From assembly GCF_004361855.1 (NCBI RefSeq), contig NZ_SNWQ01000001.1, forward strand, positions 248,001 through 312,000: DNA of 64,000 nt, in the 5' to 3' direction. Made by a program: the position numbers and the translations under genes. Source of the stretch: Kribbella caucasensis (GTDB lineage: Bacteria > Actinomycetota > Actinomycetes > Propionibacteriales > Kribbellaceae). Shown here one piece after another: positions 1 to 8,572 of this stretch. Positions within the stretch are counted from its first letter, which is position 1. Each line of letters begins with the position of its first letter. A model generated the notes under the pieces. It made no database searches and had not been told where the DNA came from. It worked only from the letters and a program-made list of their open reading frames with translations.

Positions 1-2282
1 AGACCGGCGCCCTGTTCGTCATTGCCGCAGGCAACAACGGCCGGACCGGCGGGGTGTCCTCCCCGGCGACCGCCGACGCCGCACTCGCGGTCGGCGCGGT
101 CGACAAGCAGGAGAACCTGGCCGACTTCTCCAACCGCGGCCCGCGGGTCGACGGCGCGATCAAGCCCGATATCACCGCGCCGGGCGTCGGCATCGTCGCG
201 GCACTCGCCAAGGGATCCGACTATCCGGTGTACTCCCCTGGCTACACGCAACTCAACGGGACCTCGATGGCGACGCCACATGTCGCCGGTGCCGCGGCGC
301 TGCTCGAACAGCAGCATCCCGCATGGTCCGCGTCCGACTTGAAGGCAGCGTTGATGGCGTCGGCCAAGCCGAACACCTCGCTCACTGCATTCCAGCAGGG
401 CTCCGGCCGGGTCGACGCCGGTCGCGCGGTCCAGCAGAGCGTGCTGCCCAGCGTCTCCAGTCTGGCCCTCGGAACACAAGCTTGGCCGGCCGAGGACGAC
501 GTACCGGTGACGAAGACCGTGACTTATCGCAATGAGGGCACCGACCCTGTCACGCTCGAGCTCTCGACCACCGCCACCGGCCCGGACGGCACCACGGGCC
601 CGGCCGGCCTGTTCACGGTCAGCCCGGCGCAACTCGTCGTACCGGCTGGAGGTACGGCGGACGCGGTCCTCACCGCCGACACAAAGGTGCCGTCGGCAAC
701 AGGCACCTTCACCGGTGCACTCCAAGCCTCGAACGCGGCCGGAGTGTCGGTCCGGGTGCCGCTGACGATCGCGAAGGGACACGAGACCCGCACGGTCACC
801 TTCAAGGTCACCGACCGCGCGGGCGCGCCCGCAACCGACTACGCCATCTGGGGCGTCGGACTGGATCTCGACGTCTTCCACTTCCCCTACAACGCATCCG
901 GGACGGTCACCGCCAAGCTGCGGCCGGGCCGGTACCACATCCAGTCGTCCGTGGTCAGCCCCGACGGCAGCTCGACCCTGCTGGTCCAGCCGACGCTCAC
1001 AGTCGGCCATGACGACAACGGCGTACTGGAACTCGACGCCCGCAAGGGCACACCGGTATCGGTCATCGTGCCACGGGCGTCGGCGCGGACCAGGCTGGCC
1101 GCTGTCGGTTTGAACCGCGTGCTGCCGCGGGGTTACGCGATCAACGCGCGCATCACCGGCCCCGACTTCAGCAAGCTGTACACGGCCGACCTGGGCGACG
1201 AGGTCACCGCGGAAGAAGGCACCCTGGTGTCCGATGTGACCAGCCGCTGGGGCGAGCCGACCCCCGACGGTACGTTCTTCAACTCACCGTACGAGTACGA
1301 CATCGTGAACTTCGTCCGCGGCCGATTCCTCACCAACTACAAGCACGTCGTACGGCCGAGCGAACTGGCGACGGTGGTCAACCGCAACCACGGCGCCACT
1401 CCAGACAAACAGCGCGGCTTCATGCACAACTGGGGTTTCCCGCCGGAGGGCGGCAGCGCCATCTCGTCCGCGATCCAGTACGACGTACCGAGCACCCGGA
1501 CCATCTACTACAGCGCAAACGGCGTTGTGTGGAACCACCGCTGGGACATCGTCGGCGGCCGCCAATCACAGCTCTGGTACGACGGCAGCACCTGGCGCCC
1601 AGGTATGCGGTACGTGGTCGACTGGCAACGTGGCCCGGCCGGCCCGAAGTTCAACCCGCGCACGTACGTCGCCCGCGTCGGCAACACGATCCTGTTCAAC
1701 GTACCGCCGTTCGGGGATGACTCCGGGCACACCGGTTACTCGCTGCTCGACAACGGCCGGGTCGGGTTCTACCAGGACGGGGTCAGGCTGGCCGAGATCC
1801 CGACGTACTTCTACGACGCGAGTGGACCGGTGCCGGCGGCTGACACGCCATACAGGCTCGAGTACGAGGTCGACCGCACGACCGGGTTCAACGCGTCGAC
1901 TAAGATCAGCGGCTCCTGGACCTTCAGGTCCAGCCAGGTCGGTACGGACAAGTGGACGTACCTGCCGCTGTCGTCCTTCTCCTTCACACCACAGGTCGAC
2001 CTCAACAACAGCGCACCCGCCGGTACGCCGTACCTGGTGCCGGTCAGCCTGAAGACGCAACCTGGCTCGACGACCTCACCGACGAAGAAGATCAGCGTCG
2101 AGGTCTCGTACGACGAGGGAACCAGCTGGCAGAAGGTGAACCTGATCCGCACCGGAACCGACACGTGGCTAGCCCCACTACGTCACCCGGCCAAGGGATC
2201 CGTGTCCTTCCGTTCCACCGCCGAACGCGCCGACGGCGGCACGGTCGACTACACCGTGATCCGCGCCTACAACCTCCACTGA
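1..2282 (+). CDS. Secreted S8 (subtilisin-like) serine peptidase, 3' part
   Basis: This is the C-terminal 759 residues of a subtilase whose start lies left of the window; the reading frame is open from base 3. The oxyanion-hole motif AAGNNG is encoded near bases 24-41 and the catalytic serine motif GTSMATPHVAG at about 258-290 (Ser codon 264-266). The catalytic Asp and His must lie upstream. After the peptidase domain come an Fn3-like beta domain (about 470-770) and a long beta-rich C-terminal region with no recognised motif. Large subtilases of this layout are normally exported and degrade extracellular protein. The GTG at base 54 would fall inside the peptidase domain and is not the true start. 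A hairpin follows the stop by 7 bases. Family certain, substrate unknown. Confidence 0.93.
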   Translation, partial: TGALFVIAAGNNGRTGGVSSPATADAALAVGAVDKQENLADFSNRGPRVDGAIKPDITAPGVGIVAALAKGSDYPVYSPGYTQLNGTSMATPHVAGAAALLEQQHPAWSASDLKAALMASAKPNTSLTAFQQGSGRVDAGRAVQQSVLPSVSSLALGTQAWPAEDDVPVTKTVTYRNEGTDPVTLELSTTATGPDGTTGPAGLFTVSPAQLVVPAGGTADAVLTADTKVPSATGTFTGALQASNAAGVSVRVPLTIAKGHETRTVTFKVTDRAGAPATDYAIWGVGLDLDVFHFPYNASGTVTAKLRPGRYHIQSSVVSPDGSSTLLVQPTLTVGHDDNGVLELDARKGTPVSVIVPRASARTRLAAVGLNRVLPRGYAINARITGPDFSKLYTADLGDEVTAEEGTLVSDVTSRWGEPTPDGTFFNSPYEYDIVNFVRGRFLTNYKHVVRPSELATVVNRNHGATPDKQRGFMHNWGFPPEGGSAISSAIQYDVPSTRTIYYSANGVVWNHRWDIVGGRQSQLWYDGSTWRPGMRYVVDWQRGPAGPKFNPRTYVARVGNTILFNVPPFGDDSGHTGYSLLDNGRVGFYQDGVRLAEIPTYFYDASGPVPAADTPYRLEYEVDRTTGFNASTKISGSWTFRSSQVGTDKWTYLPLSSFSFTPQVDLNNSAPAGTPYLVPVSLKTQPGSTTSPTKKISVEVSYDEGTSWQKVNLIRTGTDTWLAPLRHPAKGSVSFRSTAERADGGTVDYTVIRAYNLH

Positions 2283-2289
2283 CGACACG

Positions 2290-2337
2290 TTGCGTCCGAA
2301 GAACTGCGGGTCATAGCCCACAGTTCTTCGGACGCAA
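2290..2337. terminator. Palindromic terminator between convergent genes, repeat copy 1
   Basis: A perfect 17-bp inverted repeat, TTGCGTCCGAAGAACTG (2290-2306) against 2321-2337, has an additional GGG/CCC inner pairing and a short loop. It sits between the subtilase stop and the convergent stop of the iron ABC ATPase gene, so it can end transcripts from both sides. There is no U-tract. Its arms are nearly identical to those of the hairpin at 6323-6370, so the two belong to one repeat family. Confidence 0.75.
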
Positions 2338-2347
2338 GCTCGGTGGA

Positions 2348-3259
2348 TCAGCGGTCGGTTGGGCGGCAGACGCCGTTGGCGGCGGCGGAGGCGGCCAGTG
2401 CCGCCGCGGCCGGGTTGACCGATGGAGTCTCGCTTCGATCGGTGCGAGTGGTGTGGCGGCCGATCGGGACGACCATCGGGGTGCCGGCTACCGGGTCGGG
2501 GATGACCTTGACGGCGAGCCCGAAGACGTCGTGGACGACCTGCTCGGTGATCACCTGCCGGGGTTTGCCCTCGGCAACGATCGCACCGTCCTTCATCGCG
2601 ATCAGGTGGTCGCCGAACCGGCAAGCCTGGTTGAGATCGTGCAACACGAGCACGATCGTCCGCTCGTCCTCCTTGTTCAGGTCGACGAGCAGGTCGAGCA
2701 CCTCGAACTGGTGGGTCAGGTCCAGGAACGTGGTCGGCTCGTCCAGCAACAGGATGCCGGTCTCCTGCGCCAGCGCCATCGCGATCCAGACCCGTTGCCG
2801 CTGGCCACCGGACAGTTCGTCGATCGGCCGGTCCGCGATCTCCAGCACGTCGGTCGACGCCATCGCGCCGGCCACCGCCTCGTCATCGGCCTTGGTCCAC
2901 TGCCGGATCCAGCCCTGATGCGGATAGCGGCCGCGGCCGACCAGGTCGGCGACGGTGATCCCCTCCGGCGCGGTCGGCGACTGCGGCAGCAACCCGAGTT
3001 TGGTGGCCACCTCCCGGGTCGGCACCTGCTGGATGCTCTTGCCGTCCAGCAGCACGGTCCCCTTGCTCGGCTTGAGCAACCGGGCCAGCGTCTTCAGCAG
3101 AGTGGACTTGCCGCACGCGTTCGCGCCCACGATCACGGTGATCTTGCCGGTCGGGATCCGGACCGACAGATCGTGGATGATCTCCCGCTGGTCGTAGCCG
3201 ACGGCAAGGTTCTCGGCCGAGAGACTGTGCTCCACAGGGTTCTCCATTTCAGCCACCAC
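2348..3259 (-). CDS. Iron-siderophore ABC transporter ATP-binding protein (FepC type)
   Basis: Cytoplasmic ATPase that powers import of a ferric siderophore through the two permeases encoded just upstream. It shows Walker A GANACGKST, the signature LSGGQRQR and Walker B ILLLDEPTTFLD. This gives a normal FepC/FecE-type ATPase followed by a C-terminal tail of about 30 residues rich in Ala. The GTG at 3259 overlaps the permease stop by 11 bases; an ATG at 3247 lies 1 base after that stop and is an equally good start. It is the third gene of a coupled operon (5380 to 2348) with an iron box at the head. No periplasmic-type binding protein gene accompanies it here. Confidence 0.93.
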   Translation of the reverse strand: MVAEMENPVEHSLSAENLAVGYDQREIIHDLSVRIPTGKITVIVGANACGKSTLLKTLARLLKPSKGTVLLDGKSIQQVPTREVATKLGLLPQSPTAPEGITVADLVGRGRYPHQGWIRQWTKADDEAVAGAMASTDVLEIADRPIDELSGGQRQRVWIAMALAQETGILLLDEPTTFLDLTHQFEVLDLLVDLNKEDERTIVLVLHDLNQACRFGDHLIAMKDGAIVAEGKPRQVITEQVVHDVFGLAVKVIPDPVAGTPMVVPIGRHTTRTDRSETPSVNPAAAALAASAAANGVCRPTDR

Positions 3260-4307
3260 TGCCCACCCGGTTGGCGCGGGCCAGCAGGAACATCAAGTAG
3301 GGCGCGCCCACCACACCGGTGACCACACCGACCGGCAGTTGCGTGTCACCGAACGCGTGCTGCGCGATCAGGTCGGACAGGCTCACCACGAGCGCGCCGA
3401 CCAGTGCCGAGGCGACCATCGCCGGCCCCGGCGAGCGGCTCAGCCAGCGCGCGATCGGCGGCGCCACGAAGGCGACGAACCCGATCGGGCCGGCCGCGGC
3501 GGTGGCGACCGCCGCAAGCAGAACGCCGATCACGATCAACCCGAGCCGCGAGCCTTCCACGTGCAGCCCAAGCCCGTACGCCGTTTCGTCGCCGAGCTGC
3601 AGGATTCGCAACCGGTGCACGAGATACACCAGGACGGGCGCCAGCACTGCGACCGTGATCGCCATCGACCGTACGTGCGTCCAGTCACGCCCGTTCAGGC
3701 TGCCGGTCAACCAGATCAACGCCTGCTGTGCGATCTCCACCCGGGCCTTGGTCAGCAGGTACGACGTGACACTGGTCGCCATCGCACCGATTCCAATACC
3801 GACCAGGATCAACCGGTAACTCGACACCCCGCGACGCCAGGCCAGCACGTACATGGTGAACGCCGTCAGCAGAGCTCCCAGGATGGCGAGACCCGACACC
3901 GCGGCCCCGGTCAGCCCGAGGGTCACGATCGCGAACACCGCGAACGCGCTCGCGCCGTACGTGACGCCGATGATGTCCGGGCTCGCCAGCGGGTTCCTCG
4001 CGATGCTCTGGAAAATCGCGCCCGACATCCCCAGCGCGACCCCGACCAGTACGCCGGTCAGCGCGCGCGGCAACCGCAGCCGGTTCACGATGAACTCCGT
4101 GGCCCGGTCCCCCGCGCCGAACAACGTCTTCACCACGTCGATCACCGGGATCTTGAAGTCGCCGAGCGAGAGCGACACGCAGAAGGTGGCGAACACGGCG
4201 AGCGCGAGGATCCCGATCACGGTCAGCGACCTGGCCCGGCGTACGGTCCGGGCCCGGCTGACGATCTGCGCACGCTCGGCCGTCTGCGCGGGGGTCACGG
4301 TCGCCAT
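3249..4307 (-). CDS. FecCD-family iron-siderophore permease (second)
   Basis: Integral membrane permease of the BtuC/FecCD family, 352 residues, with about nine or ten hydrophobic segments and the family motifs GVALGMSGAIFQ and AAGPIGFVAFVAPPIAR. With the preceding paralogue it should form the heterodimeric channel of a ferric-siderophore ABC importer. Its ATG (4307) shares one base with the stop of the upstream permease (TGATG), so the two are translationally coupled in equal amounts. The N-terminus carries a basic, Arg-rich cytoplasmic stretch before the first membrane span. The importer type is clear; which siderophore is carried cannot be read from sequence. Confidence 0.93.
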   Translation of the reverse strand: MATVTPAQTAERAQIVSRARTVRRARSLTVIGILALAVFATFCVSLSLGDFKIPVIDVVKTLFGAGDRATEFIVNRLRLPRALTGVLVGVALGMSGAIFQSIARNPLASPDIIGVTYGASAFAVFAIVTLGLTGAAVSGLAILGALLTAFTMYVLAWRRGVSSYRLILVGIGIGAMATSVTSYLLTKARVEIAQQALIWLTGSLNGRDWTHVRSMAITVAVLAPVLVYLVHRLRILQLGDETAYGLGLHVEGSRLGLIVIGVLLAAVATAAAGPIGFVAFVAPPIARWLSRSPGPAMVASALVGALVVSLSDLIAQHAFGDTQLPVGVVTGVVGAPYLMFLLARANRVGSGG

Positions 4308-5380
4308 CAGAGGTCCGCCAGCTTCCGGCGGCGGACCAGCGCGATGAAGAACGGCGCACCGATCACGGCGGTGACGATGCCGACCTGTAGCTCACCTGGC
4401 TGGGCCACGATCCGGCCGAGGACGTCGGACCCGAGCAGCAGGATCGGGGCCAGCAGCATCGAGTACGGCAGGATCCAGCGATAGTCCGGACCGGTCACCA
4501 GGCGGGCGACGTGCGGAATGGTCAGGCCGACGAAACCGATCGGTCCCGCGGCCGCGGTCGCCGCACCGCAGAGCAGCACCACCGTCACCGCGGTGAACAA
4601 GCGGGCCAGCCCGACCCGCTGACCGAGCGAGCGGGCCACGTCGTCACCAAGCGACAGAGCGTTCAGCAACCGGCCGGAGACCAGCGCCAGCACGATCCCG
4701 ATCAGGATGAACGGCGCGACCTGTGCGGCGATGTCGGAACCACGGCCGGCCAGCGACCCGACCGACCAGAAGCGGAACTGGTCGAACGTGTCCACGTCCC
4801 CGATCAGCAACGCGGTCGTCAGCGACCCGAGCATGGCAGTCATCGCGGCGCCCGCGAGCGCCAGCTTCACCGGGGTCGCGCCCTCCCGGCCCAGCGAGCC
4901 GAGCGCGTAGACCGCGACCGAGGCCGCCGCCGCACCGAGGAAGGCTAGCCACACGTACGCCGTGAGGCTGGTCAGGCCGAACCAGTAGATGCCTCCGACA
5001 ACGAACAGCGCGGCGCCGCCGTTGACGCCGAGGATGCCGGGATCCGCCAGCGGGTTGCGGGTCACGCCCTGCATCAGCGCACCCGACAAGCCCAGCGCGG
5101 CGCCGACCAGCAGGCCGATCACGGTCCGCGGTACTCGCAATGAGTGGATGATCACATGATCGGTGTTCGCGTCGTCGTAGTGGCGCAAGGCATCGATCAC
5201 TGTGGACAGCGGGATCTGCTTCGAGCCGACCGCGATGCTGAGCAACGTCACCAGCACCAGGAGGACAACGCACCCGACCAGTCCGAGCACGAGCGTGGAC
5301 CGCCGGGTCCGCCGCGGGCGCGACGGCGTGGCGGTGGCATCAGGGCCGACGGAATCGACCACAGCGCTGGGCGGGGGCAT
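4307..5380 (-). CDS. FecCD-family iron-siderophore permease (first)
   Basis: First gene of the iron-uptake operon, 357 residues. It has FecCD motifs GAALGLSGALMQGVTRNPLA and AAGPIGFVGLTIPHVAR and about ten membrane segments after a short Arg-rich N-terminus. It pairs with the downstream permease to form the inner channel. The ATG at 5380 lies 18 bases from an iron box (5398-5416), so transcription should be repressed by iron-loaded IdeR/DmdR. The operon runs divergently from the siderophore-interacting reductase gene, which would release iron from the imported complex. A dedicated binding lipoprotein is missing from the window and must be encoded elsewhere. Confidence 0.94.
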   Translation of the reverse strand: MPPPSAVVDSVGPDATATPSRPRRTRRSTLVLGLVGCVVLLVLVTLLSIAVGSKQIPLSTVIDALRHYDDANTDHVIIHSLRVPRTVIGLLVGAALGLSGALMQGVTRNPLADPGILGVNGGAALFVVGGIYWFGLTSLTAYVWLAFLGAAAASVAVYALGSLGREGATPVKLALAGAAMTAMLGSLTTALLIGDVDTFDQFRFWSVGSLAGRGSDIAAQVAPFILIGIVLALVSGRLLNALSLGDDVARSLGQRVGLARLFTAVTVVLLCGAATAAAGPIGFVGLTIPHVARLVTGPDYRWILPYSMLLAPILLLGSDVLGRIVAQPGELQVGIVTAVIGAPFFIALVRRRKLADL

Positions 5381-5397
5381 TGGACTTTGGGATCCTC

Positions 5398-5416
5398 TTA
5401 GGTAAGGCTAACCTCT
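5398..5416. promoter_or_regulatory. Iron box (IdeR/DmdR-type) in divergent promoter
   Basis: TTAGGTAAGGCTAACCTCT matches the actinobacterial iron-box consensus TTAGGTTAGGCTAACCTAA at 16 of 19 positions. It lies between the divergent siderophore permease operon and the siderophore-interacting protein gene. A -10-like TAGAAT at 5428-5433 serves the plus strand, and its -35 position overlaps the box. Iron-loaded repressor bound here would silence both directions. Confidence 0.85.
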
Positions 5417-5493
5417 AGACGACGCCTTAGAATAACCCGGCCGTCCACGGGTCCGCATTCGAGGTTCCCTGAGTTGTTTATGGAGAAACCAGT

Positions 5494-6318
5494 ATGACGA
5501 CTGTGCTCGAGCGGCCGATCGTGTTCGACTCGGTCCTCGCCACCGTGGCGGCGGTCGACGACCTCAGCCCGCACCTGCGCCGCGTGACCTTCGTCGCACC
5601 GCGGATCGCGGACGCCGTGACGGCCGGACCGGACCAGCGGATCAAGGTGCTGCTCTCGCCGCCCGACGGCAGCGAGCTCATACTCCCGTCCGGCCCCGAG
5701 TGGTACACCGAGTGGTGCGCGCAGCCGGCCGATGAGCGTTTCATCATGCGGACCTACACCGTCCGCGCACTCCGTCCCGAGGTCGCCGAGCTCGACATCG
5801 AGTTCGTCCTGCACGGTGTCAACGGGCCTGCCTCGGCCTGGGTGAGTGAGGCGCAGCCGGGTGACCAGCTCGGCCTGATCATCCCGTTCGCGGTCGACAC
5901 CACCAGCACCAAGGGCCTGCTGCACTCCGGCGTCGACTACGTCCCGCCGGCCACCAGCGTCCGCCGGATCCTGGTCGCCGACGAGACCGCGCTGCCCGCG
6001 CTGGCCGGGATCCTCGAGCAACTGCCGGCCGCCGTCCACGCCACCGTCTTCGTCGAGGTCCCGGACCTGGCCGACATCCGGCCGCTGCCGACACCGGGCA
6101 CCGCCGACATCACCTGGATCGCACCCGGGGACGGCCCGAAATCGTTGCTTGAGGCCCTTAAATCGGCCGAGCTTCCGTTCGACGCCGACTACGCCTGGGT
6201 GGCCGGTGAGTCGTCGATGATCAAGTCGGTCCGCCGCCACCTGGTCAACGCGGTCGGCATGGCGAAGCCCGCCATCTCCTTCCAGGGCTACTGGAAACGC
6301 GGCGAGGCACAGATCTGA
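5494..6318 (+). CDS. Siderophore-interacting protein (FAD-dependent ferric reductase)
   Basis: Cytoplasmic flavoprotein of the SIP family, 274 residues, that reduces Fe(III)-siderophore to release Fe(II). The FAD-binding motif MRTYTVR is near residues 86-92, and the C-terminal NAD(P)H part ends with the SIP-typical VAGESSMIKSVRRHL and GYWKRGE motifs. It is divergent from the FecCD importer and shares the iron box, so uptake and iron release would be induced together. The length is normal for the family. A hairpin (6323-6370) lies directly after the stop. Confidence 0.94.
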   Translation: MTTVLERPIVFDSVLATVAAVDDLSPHLRRVTFVAPRIADAVTAGPDQRIKVLLSPPDGSELILPSGPEWYTEWCAQPADERFIMRTYTVRALRPEVAELDIEFVLHGVNGPASAWVSEAQPGDQLGLIIPFAVDTTSTKGLLHSGVDYVPPATSVRRILVADETALPALAGILEQLPAAVHATVFVEVPDLADIRPLPTPGTADITWIAPGDGPKSLLEALKSAELPFDADYAWVAGESSMIKSVRRHLVNAVGMAKPAISFQGYWKRGEAQI

Positions 6319-6322
6319 GCTG

Positions 6323-6370
6323 TTGCGTCCGAGGAACCGTGCGCCATAGGCCACGGTTCCTCGGACGCAA
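6323..6370. terminator. Palindromic terminator, repeat copy 2
   Basis: A perfect 19-bp inverted repeat, TTGCGTCCGAGGAACCGTG (6323-6341) against 6352-6370, has a GCC-ATA-GGC inner palindrome. It sits between the convergent stops of the siderophore-interacting protein and the lyase gene. The outer ten bases equal those of the hairpin at 2290-2337. Inner differences are paired with compensating changes on the other arm, so the hairpin itself is conserved. Confidence 0.75.
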
Positions 6371-6379
6371 GCGATGGGG

Positions 6380-7588
6380 TCAGCTGGGGTTTTCTGCGTG
6401 CGTCAGGGTTTCGAAGGCTACGAAGAGGTTGTTGGAGCCGGCGGGGCGGCGGGACTCGGTGAGGGCCTGGGTGTTCGTCATGGCGATGCCGAGCCTGGTG
6501 TGCAAGGCGTTGTAGCCGACCTCGGTGATCGGCCCGAGACCGCGATGGATACTGCCATTACAGAGCCAGGATGGGACCGGCTCCAGGTTGCGCTCCCAGC
6601 GGGACTGGAACCCGAGGGCGTGCCGCAGCCGCTCGCCGAATTCACCGTACAGGTCGATGCCCTGGATCCGGGACGTCTCCAGCACGTGCGAGATCGCGGA
6701 GATCCCGTAGCCGGTGTGGGTGAAGTCGCGGCAGGTCTCCTGGGTCAGGCCATTCACGAACGTGGTCTGGCCGTGCCAGTACGCGATGATCTTGTCGCGG
6801 GTGTTGAGGTTCTGGCTCGGCTTCGTCTTCGGCAGCGCGCCGTCGGACTCGAGATAGACGAACGCGGGCGTCCGGACCCGGAACAACGAGATCGCCTGGT
6901 CGTACACGGCCTTGTCGTCCAGGAACACACCGATGCCCTGGATCGCCTCGGTCATGCTGAGTTCCCAGTTGCCGTTGGAGTTCGAGCCGTTGTAGATCTC
7001 CGGCAGGTAGACGTTCCGCAGCATCGTCCCGAACCGGCCCGCGTTCGGCCAGTTGCCGTAAGCGTGCTTGATGATCTCGGCCGCCTTCGGCCAGGACGAC
7101 GCGGCCCACGCGGTCTGCAGCGGCGCGTTGCTGTTGGTGTGGTCGCGGATCGTCGCCGACCACGCGTCCATCAGCTGGATCGCCTTCTGCGCATAGCGAT
7201 CGTCGCGGGTGACGTACCAGAGCACCGCATCCGTGTACGCCGCGATCGCGTCCTCGCGTTCGTTGGTGCAACCGAGGTTCGGGTTCGAATACGGACCACA
7301 CTCGACCACGGCGCGCGGGGTCGGCGTACGGCTGAGTGATCCGTACTTACTGTCCCTGGCCTGGTTGAACGCGTTGGTCCAAGGCTGGGCGCCGGCCTGC
7401 ACCTTGGCCCGGACGAAATCCAACTGCGGCCGGCTGACCCCGACCCCTGGATGTGTGAATGTGGCCGGCGCCTGCACGGCATTGGGCTGCTGTCCTGCTG
7501 GTTTCGGTACTGCGAGCGCGGGGCTGCTGAGCGTTCCGGTGACCAGTGCGGCGCACGCCGCGGCCACCAGGATGGTTGTCTTTCGCAT
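6380..7588 (-). CDS. Secreted alginate-lyase-superfamily polysaccharide lyase
   Basis: Exported (alpha/alpha)-toroid lyase, 402 residues from the ATG at 7588. That start puts a classic Sec signal peptide first (MRKTTILVAAACAALV, cut after about residue 26, SPALA). A start further upstream would place 27 charged residues before it, and an AGGA ribosome site precedes 7588. Features expected of the PF05426 alginate-lyase family include the NWELSMTEAI motif near the centre and conserved Trp/His/Tyr in IAYWHGQTTF. It probably cleaves a uronic-acid-containing polymer; the exact substrate is unclear. Two lyases in this window point to growth on plant or algal polysaccharide. It ends 10 bases from the bidirectional hairpin. 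Confidence 0.75.
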   Translation of the reverse strand: MRKTTILVAAACAALVTGTLSSPALAVPKPAGQQPNAVQAPATFTHPGVGVSRPQLDFVRAKVQAGAQPWTNAFNQARDSKYGSLSRTPTPRAVVECGPYSNPNLGCTNEREDAIAAYTDAVLWYVTRDDRYAQKAIQLMDAWSATIRDHTNSNAPLQTAWAASSWPKAAEIIKHAYGNWPNAGRFGTMLRNVYLPEIYNGSNSNGNWELSMTEAIQGIGVFLDDKAVYDQAISLFRVRTPAFVYLESDGALPKTKPSQNLNTRDKIIAYWHGQTTFVNGLTQETCRDFTHTGYGISAISHVLETSRIQGIDLYGEFGERLRHALGFQSRWERNLEPVPSWLCNGSIHRGLGPITEVGYNALHTRLGIAMTNTQALTESRRPAGSNNLFVAFETLTHAENPS

Positions 7589-7647
7589 GGGCGGATGTCC
7601 TGTCCTCGGGGCGGTCGGACACTGCGATTCCCCCACTACCGCAGGGT

Positions 7648-7658
7648 CTTTGCGAAAG
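7648..7658. promoter_or_regulatory. Putative LacI-type operator upstream of lyase
   Basis: CTTTGCGAAAG is palindromic around GCG and lies about 60 bases before the lyase start. Operators of this kind are common before LacI-regulated polysaccharide genes in actinomycetes. No LacI gene is in the window, so the regulator is inferred. Confidence 0.35.
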
Positions 7659-7694
7659 TTTGACGACACACGGTGAGCACGTCAATATGTGGGC

Positions 7695-7750
7695 GGTTCC
7701 GGAACCACGACTGGAACAGACTGCCGATTTGTCCCATCACAGTGGAACAA
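7695..7750. promoter_or_regulatory. Two palindromes of unknown regulator
   Basis: GGTTCCGGAACC (7695-7706) is a perfect 12-bp palindrome. TTGTCCCA (7729-7736) and TGGAACAA (7743-7750) form an inverted repeat with one mismatch and a 6-base spacer. Both contain GGAAC/GTTCC-like cores and lie 107-162 bases before the lyase start. They may be operators; no trans-factor can be assigned. Confidence 0.3.
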
Positions 7751-7890
7751 AACGAGGCCGAGTGCCACCCAACGACGGCACCATCCGGCCTCTCGGAACT
7801 CTCGTCGTGGCAGCTCTGGAACTACCCTCCGTCACGACCGGGCAGGCGCTGTCCCGGGGCACGCGACCGCAGCCGCCGCCCAGCCCGGTA

Positions 7891-8481
7891 CTAGCGCGCG
7901 TGGCCCGCCAGTACGCCGTCTCGCACTCCGGCGGCGTCGAGGAGGCCGGCTGCCAGCTGCACACCGGCACCGGAGAGCTTCTGGGCCCGCACGACAGCCC
8001 GGGCGCTCGCACCGTCGAACACCATGGTCAGCTGGACGGCCAGGGTGTCCGGATCCTCGGCGCCGGCGGCGATCAGCTCCGACCGGAAGAAGTCGGTCAG
8101 CTGCTGCTTGAAGTGCCGCGCGACCACACTGCCCGGATGCTCGGGGTTCTTCAGCTCGATCGCGGTGCTCACCAACGGGCAACCCAGGTAGTCACCGCCG
8201 GCCACCAGCTGGTCCTGCCGCTCGAAGACCGTCAAGATCCGGGCCCGGTTGGACAACTCCTGCTCCGGGCTGGGCAGCAACATCACCTGGTAGTCCGGCC
8301 CGCGGCTCGCCAGGCTCTCGGCGATCACCTCGTCCTTGGAGCGGAACAGCTGGTACATCGACTTCTTCGAGACCCCCGCCGCCTTGCACAGCGCGTCCAC
8401 GCCGATGCCCACGCCGTCGCGGCGGAAGAGTTCGCCCGCCGCATCCAGCAATCGATCACGGGGTGTCGCCGAGGTCGTCAT
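7891..8481 (-). CDS. TetR-family repressor
   Basis: Transcriptional repressor, 196 residues. The N-terminal helix-turn-helix (about residues 8-55) reads LLDAAGELFRRDG...VSKKSMYQLFRSKDEVI, typical of TetR. The C-terminal ligand domain is of the TetR_C type seen with GCPLVSTAIE. It is divergent from the SDR gene with only 91 bases between starts, and that gap carries three palindromes. It most likely represses the SDR gene and itself. A -10-like TACGCT ends 7 bases before the ATG, so its mRNA may be leaderless. Confidence 0.92.
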   Translation of the reverse strand: MTTSATPRDRLLDAAGELFRRDGVGIGVDALCKAAGVSKKSMYQLFRSKDEVIAESLASRGPDYQVMLLPSPEQELSNRARILTVFERQDQLVAGGDYLGCPLVSTAIELKNPEHPGSVVARHFKQQLTDFFRSELIAAGAEDPDTLAVQLTMVFDGASARAVVRAQKLSGAGVQLAAGLLDAAGVRDGVLAGHAR

Positions 8482-8499
8482 GGGACCGAGCGTACCGGC

Positions 8500-8556
8500 T
8501 CGATTTGAGAATCGAAACCGATCGGTCTACGCTCCATGGAAACAGCTCGGTTTCCA
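8500..8556. promoter_or_regulatory. Divergent tetR/SDR promoter with three palindromes
   Basis: For the SDR gene a promoter TTGAGA (8505-8510), 17-base spacer, TACGCT (8528-8533) is visible. TCGATT-TGAG-AATCGA (8500-8515) overlaps the -35, ACCGATCGGT (8517-8526) lies in the spacer, and TGGAAAC-N6-GTTTCCA (8537-8556) covers the start point. On the other strand TACGCT (8489-8494) is the probable tetR -10. Any of the three could be the TetR operator. Confidence 0.6.
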
Positions 8557-8572
8557 GGACTTGGAGTTCTTC

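Larger units (their letters stand above)
7589..7890. other. Intergenic region upstream of the lyase gene
   Basis: No convincing gene in this 302-base stretch. It holds the lyase promoter region and three palindromic sites listed separately (7648-7658, 7695-7706, 7729-7750). The part next to the TetR stop is GC-rich and shows nothing further. Confidence 0.6.
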
